This document shows positions 25,061 to 36,147 of a stretch of 64,000 nt of DNA, piece by piece. The number at the start of each line of letters is the position of its first letter. Within the stretch, counting starts at the first letter, position 1. The translations under genes were made by a program, and so were the position numbers. The DNA is from Mesotaenium endlicherianum (lineage: Eukaryota; Streptophyta; Zygnematophyceae; Zygnematales; Mesotaeniaceae): NCBI GenBank assembly GCA_009602735.1, contig WELA01003638.1, forward strand, positions 405,606 to 469,605. The letters run 5' to 3'. The notes below the pieces were generated by a model. That model made no database searches and had not been told where the DNA came from. It worked only from the letters and a program-made list of their open reading frames with translations.

Positions 25061-25205
25061 TGTCGTGCGTTAAGAGATCGGGTGCGCACTGTCGGCATAA
25101 GCAACACACAATAGACAAGCAGGCTTTGCTGCAATGAAGTCTATAATACAAATGGCTTTATAGCCAATAAGGGAGTCAAGCGTCAAATGTTTTAATTCCC
25201 CCCAG
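25061..25205 (-). repeat. 3' terminal untranslated segment of the nested element
   Basis: A G-rich tract (about 25197-25206, CCCCCC on the plus strand) lies just after the coding end and could be the polypurine primer tract. About 135 bp follow to the element border at 25061, with a TATAAAG-like sequence. If this is an LTR it is very short, and no matching copy is seen near the 5' end, so its nature is unresolved. Confidence 0.4.
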
Positions 25206-25239
25206 CTCTCAGCCTCTAGCTGATGAGCTGTGTACGCTG

Positions 25240-25430
25240 CCTAGGGCTAGCTCAGTACAGTCTCCGCAGAACCAGTCGTCGGCGGGCACGCGGGCCAGCG
25301 GCGAGTCAAGGCAGCCGATGTGGAAGCCGAGGTTGCAGCTGTCGCAGAGCAGCATCTTGGCCTCCTGGCCAGTGCTGTGACAAATCTGGCACGCCCAGTC
25401 CTTGGACGGCCGCGCGTCGCGGGGACGGAC
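25240..25430 (-). pseudogene. PHD finger at the C-terminal end of the element's pol region
   Basis: The segment holds a Cys4-His-Cys3 pattern: WACQICHSTG, MLLCDSCNLGFHIGC and DDWFCGDC. This is the hallmark of PHD fingers, zinc modules that in host proteins read histone H3 tails. It follows the integrase, the place where chromoviruses carry a chromodomain. A role in targeting integration to marked chromatin is inferred from that position. Part of a fossil copy. Confidence 0.85.
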
Positions 25431-25689
25431 CTGTAAGTCAAGGTTAGGAAGGTGGCACGGCCCACAGTTCTTTGTGTGGTCCTTGTGAAGACGGCCATCT
25501 GCGCCTTCCAGCTCCAGGACTCCTGACGCCAAGGCACGCTTGACGCGCAGGATGATCGGCGAGCTGCTGGTGTTGAGGGTGTTCCTCGTCTGGCGTCGCA
25601 GGTACACGAAGTCACCTGCGGAAAACTGCAACACCCGCGGATGATAGGCTCCTCCACGAGTCATGGCGTACCTCAGTGTGTCGCGATGC

Positions 25690-26550
25690 TATGCGATGCT
25701 GAGGTTATCCATGGCCATGGGCATCAAGCGCCGAAAGAGCTGAGCACGCTGCCCGATAAGAGCGCTCCATGTCTCGGAATTGTCCAAGTCCAAGACGTTT
25801 TCGGCCACAGTCCTGGCTGCTACTGGTAGGATGGGCTGTCGACCGTAGAGAAGGAAGTAGGGAGAGTGCGAGGCCAGGGAGGCCTGCTTACTGAACCTGT
25901 ACCCCATCGCCAGCCAAGGGAGGGCGTCCTCCCAGTGGATACGGTCGTGGGCAAGGCAGTACTTCCGCAACCCTAGCTTGACGGTCTGCACCATGCGCTC
26001 GGCGAGGCCGTCTGCTTGAGGATGATCGCGGGAGGTGGTGCGGTGGTCGATCATAGAGCGCTCCAGCAGCTTCTGAAAGCTGCCCTGAAACTCCTTGCCC
26101 TGGTCGGTCAGCACCTCAGCGCAGCCGCCAAAACGGCTAAGGACCTGATGGAGGAAGGCCTGAGCGATCCCCTCACTGGCCTTGCTGGGCAAGGGCACGA
26201 GCTTGATCCACTTGGACATGTGCTCAATCATCACCAAGACGTAGAGGTTGCCCTGGCGAGACTTGGGCAGCTCCCCAGCCAAGTCAAGCGACCACCTGTA
26301 GAACAGCCCCTGAATAGGAAGGGGGCTGAGGGCAACGGTGCGCGCTGTGAAGCTCGAGCGCACACGGTCGCAGAGAGTGCAGCTGCTGACAACAGCGGCG
26401 ACGACCTTAGTCATGCCGTGCCACTAGTACTCGATATGAAGAAGACTGAGGGTGCGCTCGACACCGAAGTGCCCGAGGGACTCGTGCACACGGCGCACCA
26501 GCTGACTACGTATGGCAGGCTCGGGGACCACCAGGACGGAGCCGTCCGCC
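25690..26550 (-). pseudogene. Integrase region of the nested element
   Basis: An N-terminal zinc-binding region (VHESLGHFGVERTLSLL, then CTLCDRV) is followed by a DDE catalytic core: WSLDLAGELP, VLTDQGKEFQ and GLAERMVQTV, with downstream WEDALPWLAMGYR typical of gypsy integrases. It would join element DNA to the host genome. Fossil copy. Confidence 0.8.
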
Positions 26551-26899
26551 ATTACGCGCCGCACGCGCCCCTCCATGAAAATGAAGTCGCGGCTGCGCCT
26601 GAGGATGCGGTCGCGCTCGCGTCTGCTGACATCGGGTGCCAACTCTTTGGCCGTGACGTACTGCAGCACTGGGGCGTTGTCCCACACGTCCTTAGGACCG
26701 CGCTGCCAGCTGTCCTGATCCTCTGCCGCTGCCAGGGCCAATTGCCGAGTGGTGACGGTCACCATGTCCAGGCTAGTGAGCCTTGCGGGCCGCACATCGC
26801 CGTCCACGGTGAAGGCCAGAAAGGCCGCCGCGTGCCAGGCCACCGGCTCATCGTCATTGTGGCGGGCCACAGTGAGATCCCTCGAGGAGGGCAGCAGGT

Positions 26900-28150
26900 T
26901 GCGGCTGAGACCGTTAGCGTCCAGGTTGGTCGAGCCTGGACGATGGTGCACGTCGAAGGTGTACTCCTGCAAGATAAGCGCCCATCGTGCGTACTTCCCG
27001 GTCAAGCGCTCCGACGTCATGAGCCACTTAAGTGGCTGATGGTCGATGACCAGGCGGAAGTGCGTGCCGTAGAGATAGTGCCTGAAGTGAACGATCGCCC
27101 AGACCGCTGCAAGGCACTCCCCCTCGTAGGAGCCGTAGTTGCCTTCCACGCGGTTGTTGCTGCGGCTGGCGTAGGCCACCACATGCTCGAAGCCGTCATG
27201 CTCCTGCACCAGCACAGCGCCCAGCCCTGCCTGTGACCAGTCGGTGTGGAGGATGAAGGGCTTTGCGTAGTCAGGACGCCGAAGCACAGGAGCGCTCACC
27301 AGCAGCTCCTTGAGCTTATCGAATGCCGCCTGCTGCTCTGGTCCCCACACGTAGGCAACGCCCTTGCGGAGCAAGTCGTTGAGCGGCTTGGCTAGCTCGC
27401 TGAACCCTGGCACGAAGCGGCGGTAGTAGTTGGCGATGCCGAGGAAGGTCCGCAGCTGCGAGAGATCTGTAGGAGGTGGGATGCCTGTGATGGCCGAGAT
27501 CTTTGCCAGCTGGGGTGCCAAGCCGCTGGAGGAGAGCAAGTGGCCAAGGTACTCCACCTCGCGGGTCCCAAAAGTGCACTTGCCTGGATGGCACTTGAGC
27601 CCAGCGGCCTCCAAGAGGTCGAGGACAGCAGTGATGTGCGCCACGTGCTCCTCAAACGTCTGACTGAAGACGAGCACATCATCGATGTAGCATCGGGCAA
27701 AGGACAGCCCGACCAGCTCCTTATCCATCACCCTCTGAAAGGTAGCTGGCGCGTTCTTCAATCCGAACGGCATCACCACCTACTCGTAGAGCCGCTGTGC
27801 TCCCCAAAACGCCGTCTTATGTTGGTCCTCCTCGGCGATGGGAATCTGGTTGAAGCCCTGACGCAGATCCAGCACTGAGAACCAAGTGCACGTGCCAATG
27901 TCGTCAAAGATCTCGTCAGGCGTCGGCATAGGATATCTGTCCTGCTCGGTGACCTCGTTCAGCCTACGATAGTCACCGCACATCCTCTTCTTGGACCAGT
28001 TGCCCGAGGCATCCTTCTTGGCTGGCATGACCGTGGGTGCGGCATAGCGAGAGGAGGACTCCCGAATGAGCCGGCTGTCCTCCAGCTTGCCTGTCTGCGC
28101 GCTGATCAAGCCATCCTCGAAGTGGCTGTAGCGATAACGCTTCAGGAAAA
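26900..28150 (-). pseudogene. Reverse transcriptase and RNase H region of the nested element
   Basis: RT motifs appear in order: MCGDYRRLNE, FSVLDLRQGFNQIPI, VMPFGLKNAPATFQ, CYIDDVLVFS and VEYLGHLLS. RNase H motifs follow: FILHTDWSQAGLGAVL, YEGECLAAVWAI and HHRPGSTNLDANGLSR. The set is that of Ty3/gypsy. Fossil copy. Confidence 0.85.
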
Positions 28151-28749
28151 TGGGCACCTGCGACGTGAGAGTAATCCGCATGGGGTCCCCCCTATAGCGC
28201 CCGAGATCGTGCATGCCGCTGGCAAAGCTGGTGCTGCGCCTTCCGTCCAGCAGTGCCATCAACTGTGCAGCCTGTGCCTTGGTGAGTGTCCCCCCCAGCT
28301 TCCATGTCGGTGGAGCTGGTGGCGTCGCCTGGCCTGCAGCTGGAGTCTCTTGTCTTGCCGCTGGGGTAGACTGTGGTGCTGCAGGTGTCACCTGCCCTGC
28401 AGCGGTTGGCGCTCGGCTTGCCGCGGGTACCTGCGCCGTGGCAGCTGCGGCCAGCTGCCTGGCACCGTCTGCCTGCAAGGGAGGAAAAAGAAAAGGTGAC
28501 CGGGACTCCCCGGGTCGCTGTGAGGACTCCTCTCTCCGCCGGCCCCCCCCCAAGCAAACCAGAGTCCTCCCCGCGCGGCGATGGGGAGGGGGGGCGGGTG
28601 CGCGCTGGTGGTGCAGGCCCTGCGCGCTGAGGATGCCACGTCGTGCTGGGCGGGGCCTGATTGTCATCGTCGGTGGAGTCATCGTCCATATTGTGGGCAG
28701 GCCGAGGCAGCTCGGGATGCCGACCTGCGGCGTAGAGAGGCAAAAGGCC

Positions 28750-29715
28750 TGCGTCTGCAGCAGAATCCACGTGAGGACGTTGGCGTCGATCGCCTGCCCC
28801 AAGAGGCGAATGCGGTTCACCTCGGTGAGACCGTCCACCTGCGTGAGATGCGGCGGGAAGCCCATGGCACGCTCCATCTCCGCAGGGCGCGGCCTGTCAA
28901 ACATGCCAATCTCCAGGTTGATGACCATCCCGCGCTGAACCCCGACGAAGGCGTCGCTGTCGTAGCGGCTGACAAAGGTCGGCAGCGCGCGGGTGACGTC
29001 ATGCAGGACCTCACACTGCGCCATGGAGGGATGTGGTAGTGCAGCCACGCGCTGGGCCAGGCGAGGGGCATCGAGGATGGAGTCGACAGTGCGTGAGTGA
29101 CGTGGATGTGAGGCGGCCAACGCCTCGAGAGTACCTGGCATCGCCAGGTTCGTGAAGTAGGCGCGGACGCGGTGCGCGAAGGAACCAATCTGAGCAGCGT
29201 CGATGACGGCCTCGCGGCCGACGTAGCTGCTGCAAAGAGCGAAGTCGGCGCTAACATCGGGTCGGCGATCGTGGCGCGCGGCCACGTTTTCCAGGATCCA
29301 CGCGAGTGTGTGTGGCGGCTGGCGATCCTCAACAATGTTGAGGACGCGGAGCAAGTGCCAGAAGAGGGCCGTGCGGGGATCGCTGAGCGCCCTGCCACGC
29401 CCGAATCTGGAGAAGCCCTGGCACTCCCAACCGGCAATGACGAGGTCAATGGGCCCAAGTCGGGTGACATGCTCGAGGGTGATGTCGCGGTTGTCCATGG
29501 GCCAGTCTGTCTGAGCGCGGCGGAATGCGTGCGCGGGAAGGAGGTCAGGGAATCGCTCGTGGCCCAACGCCATCTGCCGACGGGCCACCTGCTGGGCCTC
29601 AGGATCGGGATTGACGTAGACGTAGCGGCGCACCGGGATGCCGGCTTGTAAGGTCGCGAGTAACCCGGTGGCAATGCCGGCGAAGAGCTCGACGAGGACG
29701 ATGCCGCCGGGCCGC
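28750..29715 (-). pseudogene. C5-cytosine DNA methyltransferase domain carried by the retroelement
   Basis: About 320 residues between protease and RT. Recognisable motifs in canonical order: VELFAGIATG (motif I, SAM binding), GWECQGFSRFG (motif IV region), WILENVAARHD (motif VI), RVRAYFTNL (motif VIII), ERAMGFPP (motif IX region) and LLGQAIDANVLTWIL (motif X). The unpermuted order argues against a plant DRM-type enzyme; DNMT3-like or another subfamily is open. Host enzymes of this class put methyl groups on cytosine in DNA. Methyltransferases captured by LTR elements are known from dinoflagellates and charophytes. Inferred role: the element marks DNA, perhaps its own. Fossil copy. Confidence 0.85.
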
Positions 29716-31399
29716 TCGTCCAAAGTGTCTGCGCAGATAGGAGTCGGGAGTGGGCGACACCCCATTGCGGGGGTGCCGGGCTGAGCGGGCGGCGGGAAGG
29801 TACGCTCGGCGCTGTGTTGATGTGGCGCCATGTGGAGGGAGGCCACAGCCCGGTCTGCGTAGTCACGCGTAAGGCTGGGGATGCGGTCAGTGAGCGGCTG
29901 CGGACGCTCCTCCCGTGCGTGGTCCTGGTAGGTGCGCCACCGCAGGCGCGCATCCTGCAGGACTGTCGGGGAGACAGCGCGGGCCTGACGTCGGGCCAAG
30001 GCCACGCACAGCTGCTCCCACCTGTTGCGCTGGGCGTGGTTAGTCTGGTGCGAGGCCGCGTGGGCCAGCTGGTCGACAACGGAACGCTGAGTTAAGTAGG
30101 GGTGCGGGTCGAAGTAGGCCCGCTGGCGTGCGCGCATGTCTGCAGAGGAGACTGTGCAAACGGAGCGCTCGGAGCTTTCGACCTCCTGCGGGGACCGAAC
30201 TAGCCGGCGAGGGGCCAGCTGGACTCGCGGCCGGGGCTGTCCTTGTGGGACGGGCGCGTCTCGGGGCTGCCGGAGACTAGACATGAGCCGTGTGCATGCG
30301 GCGGCCGTAAATGGGTGACGACTGGGCGGCCTGCTGTCGGTGCGGGCCAGTTTGGGAGGAGGTGACTCGGAGGGACCGTCACCAGCGATGTGGCTGCGAG
30401 GGACGCTGGCGCGCGGAGCTGTAGGGGCCAGCATCACAAAATGCGCCTCGGAAGAAGACTGAGTGTCGTCGCCAGCTGAGAGGGGCCGGAAGGGCGGAGT
30501 GCGGCGTCGGTCTCGAGTGTTGTCGTATGGCGGCGTGTCCCCGCGGGCCCGCGTGTCGTCGTAAGGAGGTGTGCGCTCCCTGTTGTCGTAGGGCGGCGTA
30601 ACGAAGCGGGTTCGCGTCTCGCGGAGGGGAGTCACCTCTCGCGTCTTGCAAAGGGGTGTGAGCGATCGGGAGCGGCTCGTCTCGCGGAGAGGAGTGGTCT
30701 CTCGAGCGGGTCCGATGGTCGGCCAAGTGCGATGTGCATAGGTCAGATGGGCGCAGATAGACGGGGTCGTGCGGTGTGGCTCGCGGACGCTGAGCCTGGG
30801 CGCTGGCTGCTGTATGGAGTGTGTGCCAGCGCTAGAGGAGGTTGCGGCAGCCCGGCTCGTCGCAAACAAATGCGCGATGCGGCGACACTCGTGGCTCGTC
30901 GAGCAGTCGTGTGACACTGGTCAGCTGGGTCCAGCAGCGTCGGTGCGAGCCCTGCTGGGCCAGTCGTGAGTCATGGGCTGGCTGGGTGCGCTGAAGCCGG
31001 GCGGACCAGTAGGTGCGCGCTGCCTGCGTGCCGTAGGCGCAGTTGGCGGGGGCTCCTCGGGTGGCGCCGCGCTGAGGACCTCAACAAAAGCCTCTGGCAG
31101 TCGTTCCGACTGCGTCTCCTCCTCACTTTTGAGGGACTGGTCGTCGGATCTGATAGGATAAGCTGCCTGCCGCATGGCCTTGTCTTCGGATGCCGTGGGG
31201 CGAGGCCAGGCCAAGTCGGCGGAAGAGAGTCCCAGCTGACGGAAGTAGCGGAGGCTGATGAGAACCGGCTGCGCTCCTGTGTCGAACATGATGCGCTGCA
31301 GCGCCTGGGTGTTGACGAGCACGATCCCTTGCAAATTATCCAAAAACGCGGCATTAGGAGTGCTGATCATCCTGCGCTCATGCGCAGAGCGCGCGAGCG

Positions 31400-33600
31400 C
31401 GGATCGCACCGCGGTGGCGGCATCGGTTGTCGGCCTCCTAGCGGCGGTGCGCAGCGTGGCTCTGCGTGACTGGAGCATCAGCTGAGCGGCCTGCCTCGTT
31501 GCCTCCATGGAGACGCCGAGCTCTGCGAAGGAGACCGTTGGCATGCGGTGCAGTGCTAGAGAGATGACCTCGGCGCTGAGCTGTACCGTCGTCATAGGTG
31601 AAGCGAGCGCATGTGGCGTCGGCTCTGCTGAGGTCGTGGAGGGCTCTAGGATGCGGAAGGAACGGGGCAGCCGCGGTGCCTCCTCCGTCCGGCGTCCCTG
31701 GTCTGGCCCGATGCGCTTCTGCGGAACAACGGGCCGACAGGCCGGTGCGGCGAGCGTGTGCTCGCGGCTCGCGCGCCCGACTGTGGAGCGGTTGCCGAGT
31801 GGCTGCGCGCGTGCGCAGCAGGCCAGAATGGCTGCTGCTGGCGCAGCCGGCAAACTTGCCGCGTATCCGGCCGCGGGGACTGTAACAGTGCCGTCTGCGA
31901 AGCCTGCCGCGAGGCCTGCTGCCGCGCCTGCCGCACAACTCGCCGCAAGGTCTGCCGCAGCGACTGCTGTGAAGCTTGCCGCGAGGGCTGCCGCGGGACC
32001 CGTCGCAAGGTTTGACGCTGCGCCTGCCGTGCAGCTGGTGGCGGGAACTGCCGTCGCGCCTGCCACGCATTCTGCCGCGCAGACTATCGTACTGTCTGCC
32101 GCAGGACGCGTCGCGAGGCCTGCTGCGTAGCCTGCCGCGCAATCTGCCGTACTGTCGGTCGCAGGACCTGTTGCGCAGCCCGCTGCAAGTCCTGCCGCCC
32201 AGCCTGTCGCGAGGCCGGTTGCGCAGCCTGCCACAGGTTCGGCCGCCAAAATGGCGAACCTTGGCGCGTGTGCGTTCGCGGCTGCAGCAGTAGCTGCATC
32301 TGCTGGCGCGGTCGAGGCTGCCAGGAGGCTGCCAGGTGGCGCCCCCTGGTGGCTGCTGGGGCCGAGGGGCAGGGTCACTGGACCGGTGGCGCCGTCTATC
32401 TCGGCTGCCCCGGGCGAAGATCGCAGCGCCCTCCCCCCGATGCATGGGCTAACTGGCCCCCCGGCAGCTTGCGTTGGGCTGCTGCCGGGGTTTTGTGCGC
32501 AGCCAGGGTTTAGGCCCTGGCTGTGCGCAGCCGTGCGCGGGCCGTCGGCACCGCGATCAGACATCCGACCGCGTGGCGCAGTCGAGGTAGCCCCCCCCTG
32601 ACTGAGGGTGGCTGCTCCGACCGCCAGATCTGTGCCGGCTGAGCCGGGCCATGCGTGCGTGCCAAGTGGCGGCACGTGCGCGGCAGGGGCTGAGCCCTGG
32701 ATGTGCGCAGCTACGGGTGCGCTGTCGGTGCTTTTGCCGGCGATCCGGCCGCACAGCGCAGTCAGGACACTCTCCTGCTGACCGAGGGTGGCGGCCGCTG
32801 CGGCCGTCGCTGAGCTGGCCGTGCAGGCCTGCGCGCATGCGCCACTTGGCAGCGCGTGGGTGCAGCTGCTGTGCGCAGCTGCAGCTGCCGCTGTGACGAC
32901 GTCTTGGCGTCGCCGGGTGTGCCGTGGACCTGGCAGCGCAGTGTGCTGGGCGCGCGTGGGAGCCAGCGTGCGTGCGTGCATGCTGCTGTAGGCCGAGGCG
33001 GCCCCAACACGTGCCACGTGGCGATCTCTGCTGGAGCCTGCTGTCTGCAGCAGCCAGCGGGGACCGGCTGTCCCAGCCTGTGCGCAGAGCTGCGCACGGG
33101 CGTGCCGCACGGACGGAGTGGGAGGCTGCGGCCGAACCATCTGTAGCCGTGCATGCCGCCAGGTGCCCTCGTCCCTGCCTGCCAGCTGTCGCTACGCGGG
33201 CTGATGGGAGGCCTGCTGGTGCCAGCAGGGAAGCGCAAGCCAGGGGCTCTGTCGAAGCCTCGGCTGGCGTGCGGGCTGGCCCGCGTGCGCGCGGGCTTGC
33301 GCCAGGAGATGGCGCAACCGCGCAGTCGTGCAGCCTGCCATCCGGCAGTCTGTCGGGACTCCGGCTGTCGCTGCTGACAGTTGTCAGAGCGGTGCGCACA
33401 GGGCTAGCAGAGCTGCCAGTGCGGGTGCTTGCAGCTCTGGCAGCGGGCGCTACGTCGTAACGCGGACGTGCGCGGGGTTGCGAGGCTGTCGCTAGGCCTG
33501 ATGGGTGCGCTGAAGCTGTGCGTGCGCCAGCTGTCAGTGCCGTGGTGTAGGACGGTGGAGCGGACGCAAGGAGTGCTCCGCACGCTTCATAGTTATCGAC
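31400..33600 (-). repeat. Low-complexity Ala/Arg/Gly-rich region with degenerate ~15-bp repeats
   Basis: Between gag and protease of the nested element the DNA is very GC-rich. At about 31850-32260 it is built from many degenerate units around GCCTGCCGCGAGGC. On the - strand one frame gives repeats such as AAGLAAG, another Arg-rich repeats; the + strand is also open for long stretches. This follows from base composition, so open frames here are weak evidence of coding. Confidence 0.6.
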
Positions 33601-33799
33601 GTCGATGAGGCCACGAAGTCTAGCGATCTCCGCGTTGGCCTCCACGAGGGCGTCGCTGACGTCGTCGAAGCTGCAGTAGTCAGCTCCAGGCATCAGTGCG
33701 GCGTCCGTCGTGGCCGTAGCTGCTGTCATCGCGGGGCGGCCACCCGTACGAGGGTTGCGTGCGCCTTGCTGTCCTGCTGACGGCATAGGGCTGTCAGGA

Positions 33800-34920
33800 G
33801 CGCGTCCGTTCTCGACGTCGCGCTTCTTTTGCAGACAGACAATCTGCAAGTGGCCGTCCTTGCCACAATAGGTGCAATCGCCGGGCTTGCCATTCTGCGC
33901 GAGAGTGCAGTTCTGGCGTGAGTGGCCCGTCTTCCCGCAGGACCAGCAGGGATCGCTCGTAGTGGCAGCCATGGAAATGCGGCCACGCGTAGCTCCGCGC
34001 TGTTGCGTCTGCTGGGGCAGCTGAGAGCGCTGAGGCTGCTGTTGCTGCGACTGGGGCTGGCGGGCAGGCGTCGTGCGCGTCGTAGAAGACGGCAGCACTG
34101 AGGCCTCCTGGCGCACGCCCGTGGATGCTAAGTCCTCACGATCGCTAATGTTGCTCCGTGCGGCGGCCAAGCTCTGTTTCTCAACGGAGAGGTAGGCCTA
34201 CTCCAGAGAATACTCTGAACCGTGGCGGTCGATGAGGGGGACTACGGCCCTCTCCCTCAGACGCGGCTCGACGGCGCGCAAGAAGATCTCCGCGGCCTCC
34301 CGATCAGTGAAAGTGCCGACATCGCGGCGGAGGTGCACCAAGCGGCGGTACATCATGCGGATAGTCTCGTTCTTGCGTTGGAAGAAATGGTGCAGCTCGT
34401 ACACCTTCTCTTCAGTTGCAGCCTGGAACTCTGTCTTCAGGATGTTCCAGAAGGCTTGCACTGGATCAGCTAGCAGGGTCGCCACTGGTGGGTCACCCAC
34501 AAGCTCAGTGCGGGTCCGGAGCTCGGCCTCCTTCTCACGGAAGGTGTCGCGGGCCTCGTGCGAGAGGTAGCGCATAAGCGTGTCGAAGACGTCGCGCTTA
34601 GTCAGCGTGGGTGTCTTGAGCTTTGCAGCTGCGAAGTCAGCCTGAAACTCCGAGATGGTATCTTCCAGATCACAGGTGCCTGGCCTACCGCTGAAGCGGT
34701 AGGCAAACCTGTCAGTCCTGACCTCGTGGTCATCTGCCATGGGATACCAAAAATCGTAGTGAGTCCACTGGGGAGATGGCTCAGAAGCAACTGCTGTGTG
34801 CTGGAGAGCAGGTTGCTCTTCTTTGGCGGGTTCAGTGATAGTGCTGAGATCTGAGTCTGAGTCTTCTTCACTAACCCCTTCGTAGTATGGCTGATAAGCA
34901 AGCCCACTACGGGTAGGCAT
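33800..34920 (-). pseudogene. gag region of the nested element
   Basis: It begins MPTRSGLAYQ at 34920. A capsid-like helical region (FRYGL-type context replaced here by MRYLSHEARDTF, AFWNILKTEFQAATEE, MMYRRLVHLRRDVGTF) is followed by two CCHC zinc knuckles, CWSCGKTGHSRQNC and CTYCGKDGHLQIVC. In such elements gag forms the virus-like particle and binds RNA. Fossil copy. Confidence 0.75.
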
Positions 34921-35984
34921 ACGCTGAAGGTTCTAATTGCTTGCAGGCAAAGAGAGATCTTCTAGAAGTAAGGGAAGTGTACTCTCCAGAGTGAGCACCT
35001 CAAGACTGTAATCTGGTAGGAAAACAACTAATGAAGTATGGCCCAAAAGATCACTGGAAGCACATCATGATCTTCAGAGTAGTCCTATGGCAAGGGCTTA
35101 AGCTGTGACTTTGCTCACCACTTGTGAAGTTCTTCAAGTGACTGGAAGCTTAAAGGGCTTGCTCTTCACAAGAGAGTAACTCAGTGGTCCTGAAAACACA
35201 AGAGATAAAAGTGTAAACTTTACTGATAATCTCTGTTACTTACAACTGGCATATTGGGACTTCTAAAAAGATGTTCCTCTAGGGACATCTCTAGCACTTA
35301 TACTCCTGGACACCCGGCGTCGTGTGCGGCGGATCCAATGCATGTAGTCACTCTAGGAGGCTCTCCTATGTTCACTAATGTGTACAAGGCATGTACTAGC
35401 AATCCTATAGGCTAAGCATAACTCAAACCAATCAAAGCAAGGTGCGGAGGATATGCTACGTGTTTCTCATTGGCCGAGCTTACCTTGGGTGATTCTACCT
35501 AGATAGCGCCTCAAAAGTGGATCTGAAAATTGAGGAAGCTTCCTCTAGGAGTAGGTGATGCAATCACCAAGTTATAGCCTCAATGATGCACATATACTAT
35601 GGAAATGCAAAGCTTATGTAGGCTAAGGGGGCTCGCGGATTTGTGCGCACAAGCTAGGGGTTTTAGGGGGTCACGAATAGGCAAGAATGTGCACATTGAA
35701 ACACAAATTGCCCTTTGGTGAGGATCCGCTAGGGGCCGGTAGGTGACGCGGNGTAGGTGATGCAGACTAGATCGCTCATATCTCGCTCGATACTTGACCA
35801 AGTGACGCGAACCCGGTGCCATTCGGAAGGTGACTTGACGCGCTACATTTTAGTGACTTGGAAATTGAGAAAAGGTCAACGTATGGATGCGTAAAGTCTA
35901 TGCAAAGTTGGCCTTCCTAGGTTGATGGTTCACACATGTGGAGCTCGATTTCGTGCGGCAACCTCGACTCATTAAATCATGACA

Positions 35985-36035
35985 ACTAATATATTTTAAT
36001 GATTATTATCTCTACTCATATATTGATTCATTACA
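35985..36035 (-). repeat. First ~50 bp of the chromovirus 3' LTR, cut off by the nested element
   Basis: Reading on the - strand from 36035, TGTAATGAATCAATATATGAG and the next bases match the start of LTR-A, then break at 35984 where the nested element begins. A purine tract (about 36036-36046) and the palindrome at 36054-36070 lie directly upstream, as before the LTR at 188. Confidence 0.75.
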
Positions 36036-36053
36036 GTCCCTCCAACTTAACTT

Positions 36054-36070
36054 GTTGTCGCCTCGACAAC
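36054..36070 (-). promoter_or_regulatory. Conserved palindrome next to the polypurine tract
   Basis: GTTGTCG-CCT-CGACAAC on the plus strand, a 7-bp perfect stem with a 3-base loop. Its reverse complement is at 153-169, at the same distance from the purine tract of the other LTR-A element. Conservation between separate copies suggests an element function such as RNA structure, or protein-coding constraint at the 3' end. Confidence 0.5.
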
Positions 36071-36147
36071 ATTAAACTGCAGAAGTCTTAAATAAGGGAA
36101 CTGGACCTGACCAGTCTCCCCCACTGACTGCCTCTTCAGCCTGTCAC

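Larger units (their letters stand above)
25061..35984 (-). mobile_element. Nested Ty3/gypsy-like retroelement carrying a DNA cytosine methyltransferase and PHD finger
   Basis: About 10.9 kb, flanked by a 4-bp duplication ACTA (25057-25060 and 35985-35988), with outer ends TGTCGTG / CATGACA as short inverted ends of TG...CA type. Parts read on the - strand: untranslated leader (about 34.93-35.98 kb), gag with two zinc knuckles, a long Ala/Arg-rich region, an aspartic protease (DTGAQ, about 31.25 kb), cytosine methyltransferase (28.75-29.72 kb), reverse transcriptase (YIDD), RNase H, DDE integrase and a PHD finger. Order RT-RH-INT places it in Ty3/gypsy. The frame is interrupted roughly half a dozen times, so this copy is a fossil, although some breaks could be the family's own read-through points. 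No LTR pair was found by eye. It is younger than the LTR it sits in. Confidence 0.85.

Noticed and set aside
26016-27236. Long + strand open frame (406 codons)
   Set aside because: Antisense to the clear RT, RNase H and integrase of the nested retroelement; a compositional shadow.
28750-29715. Bacterial restriction-modification methyltransferase or contamination
   Set aside because: It is embedded between gypsy protease and RT on the same strand within element borders in a plant-like nuclear contig.
31507-32130. + strand Ala-rich open frame
   Set aside because: Produced by the degenerate GC-rich repeat; several frames on both strands are open here.
25061-35984. DIRS-type or Polinton-type element, suggested by inverted TGTC ends and a missing LTR pair
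   Set aside because: The integrase is a DDE enzyme in gypsy order and no tyrosine recombinase, protein-primed polymerase or long inverted repeat is seen; a 4-bp duplication fits an LTR element.
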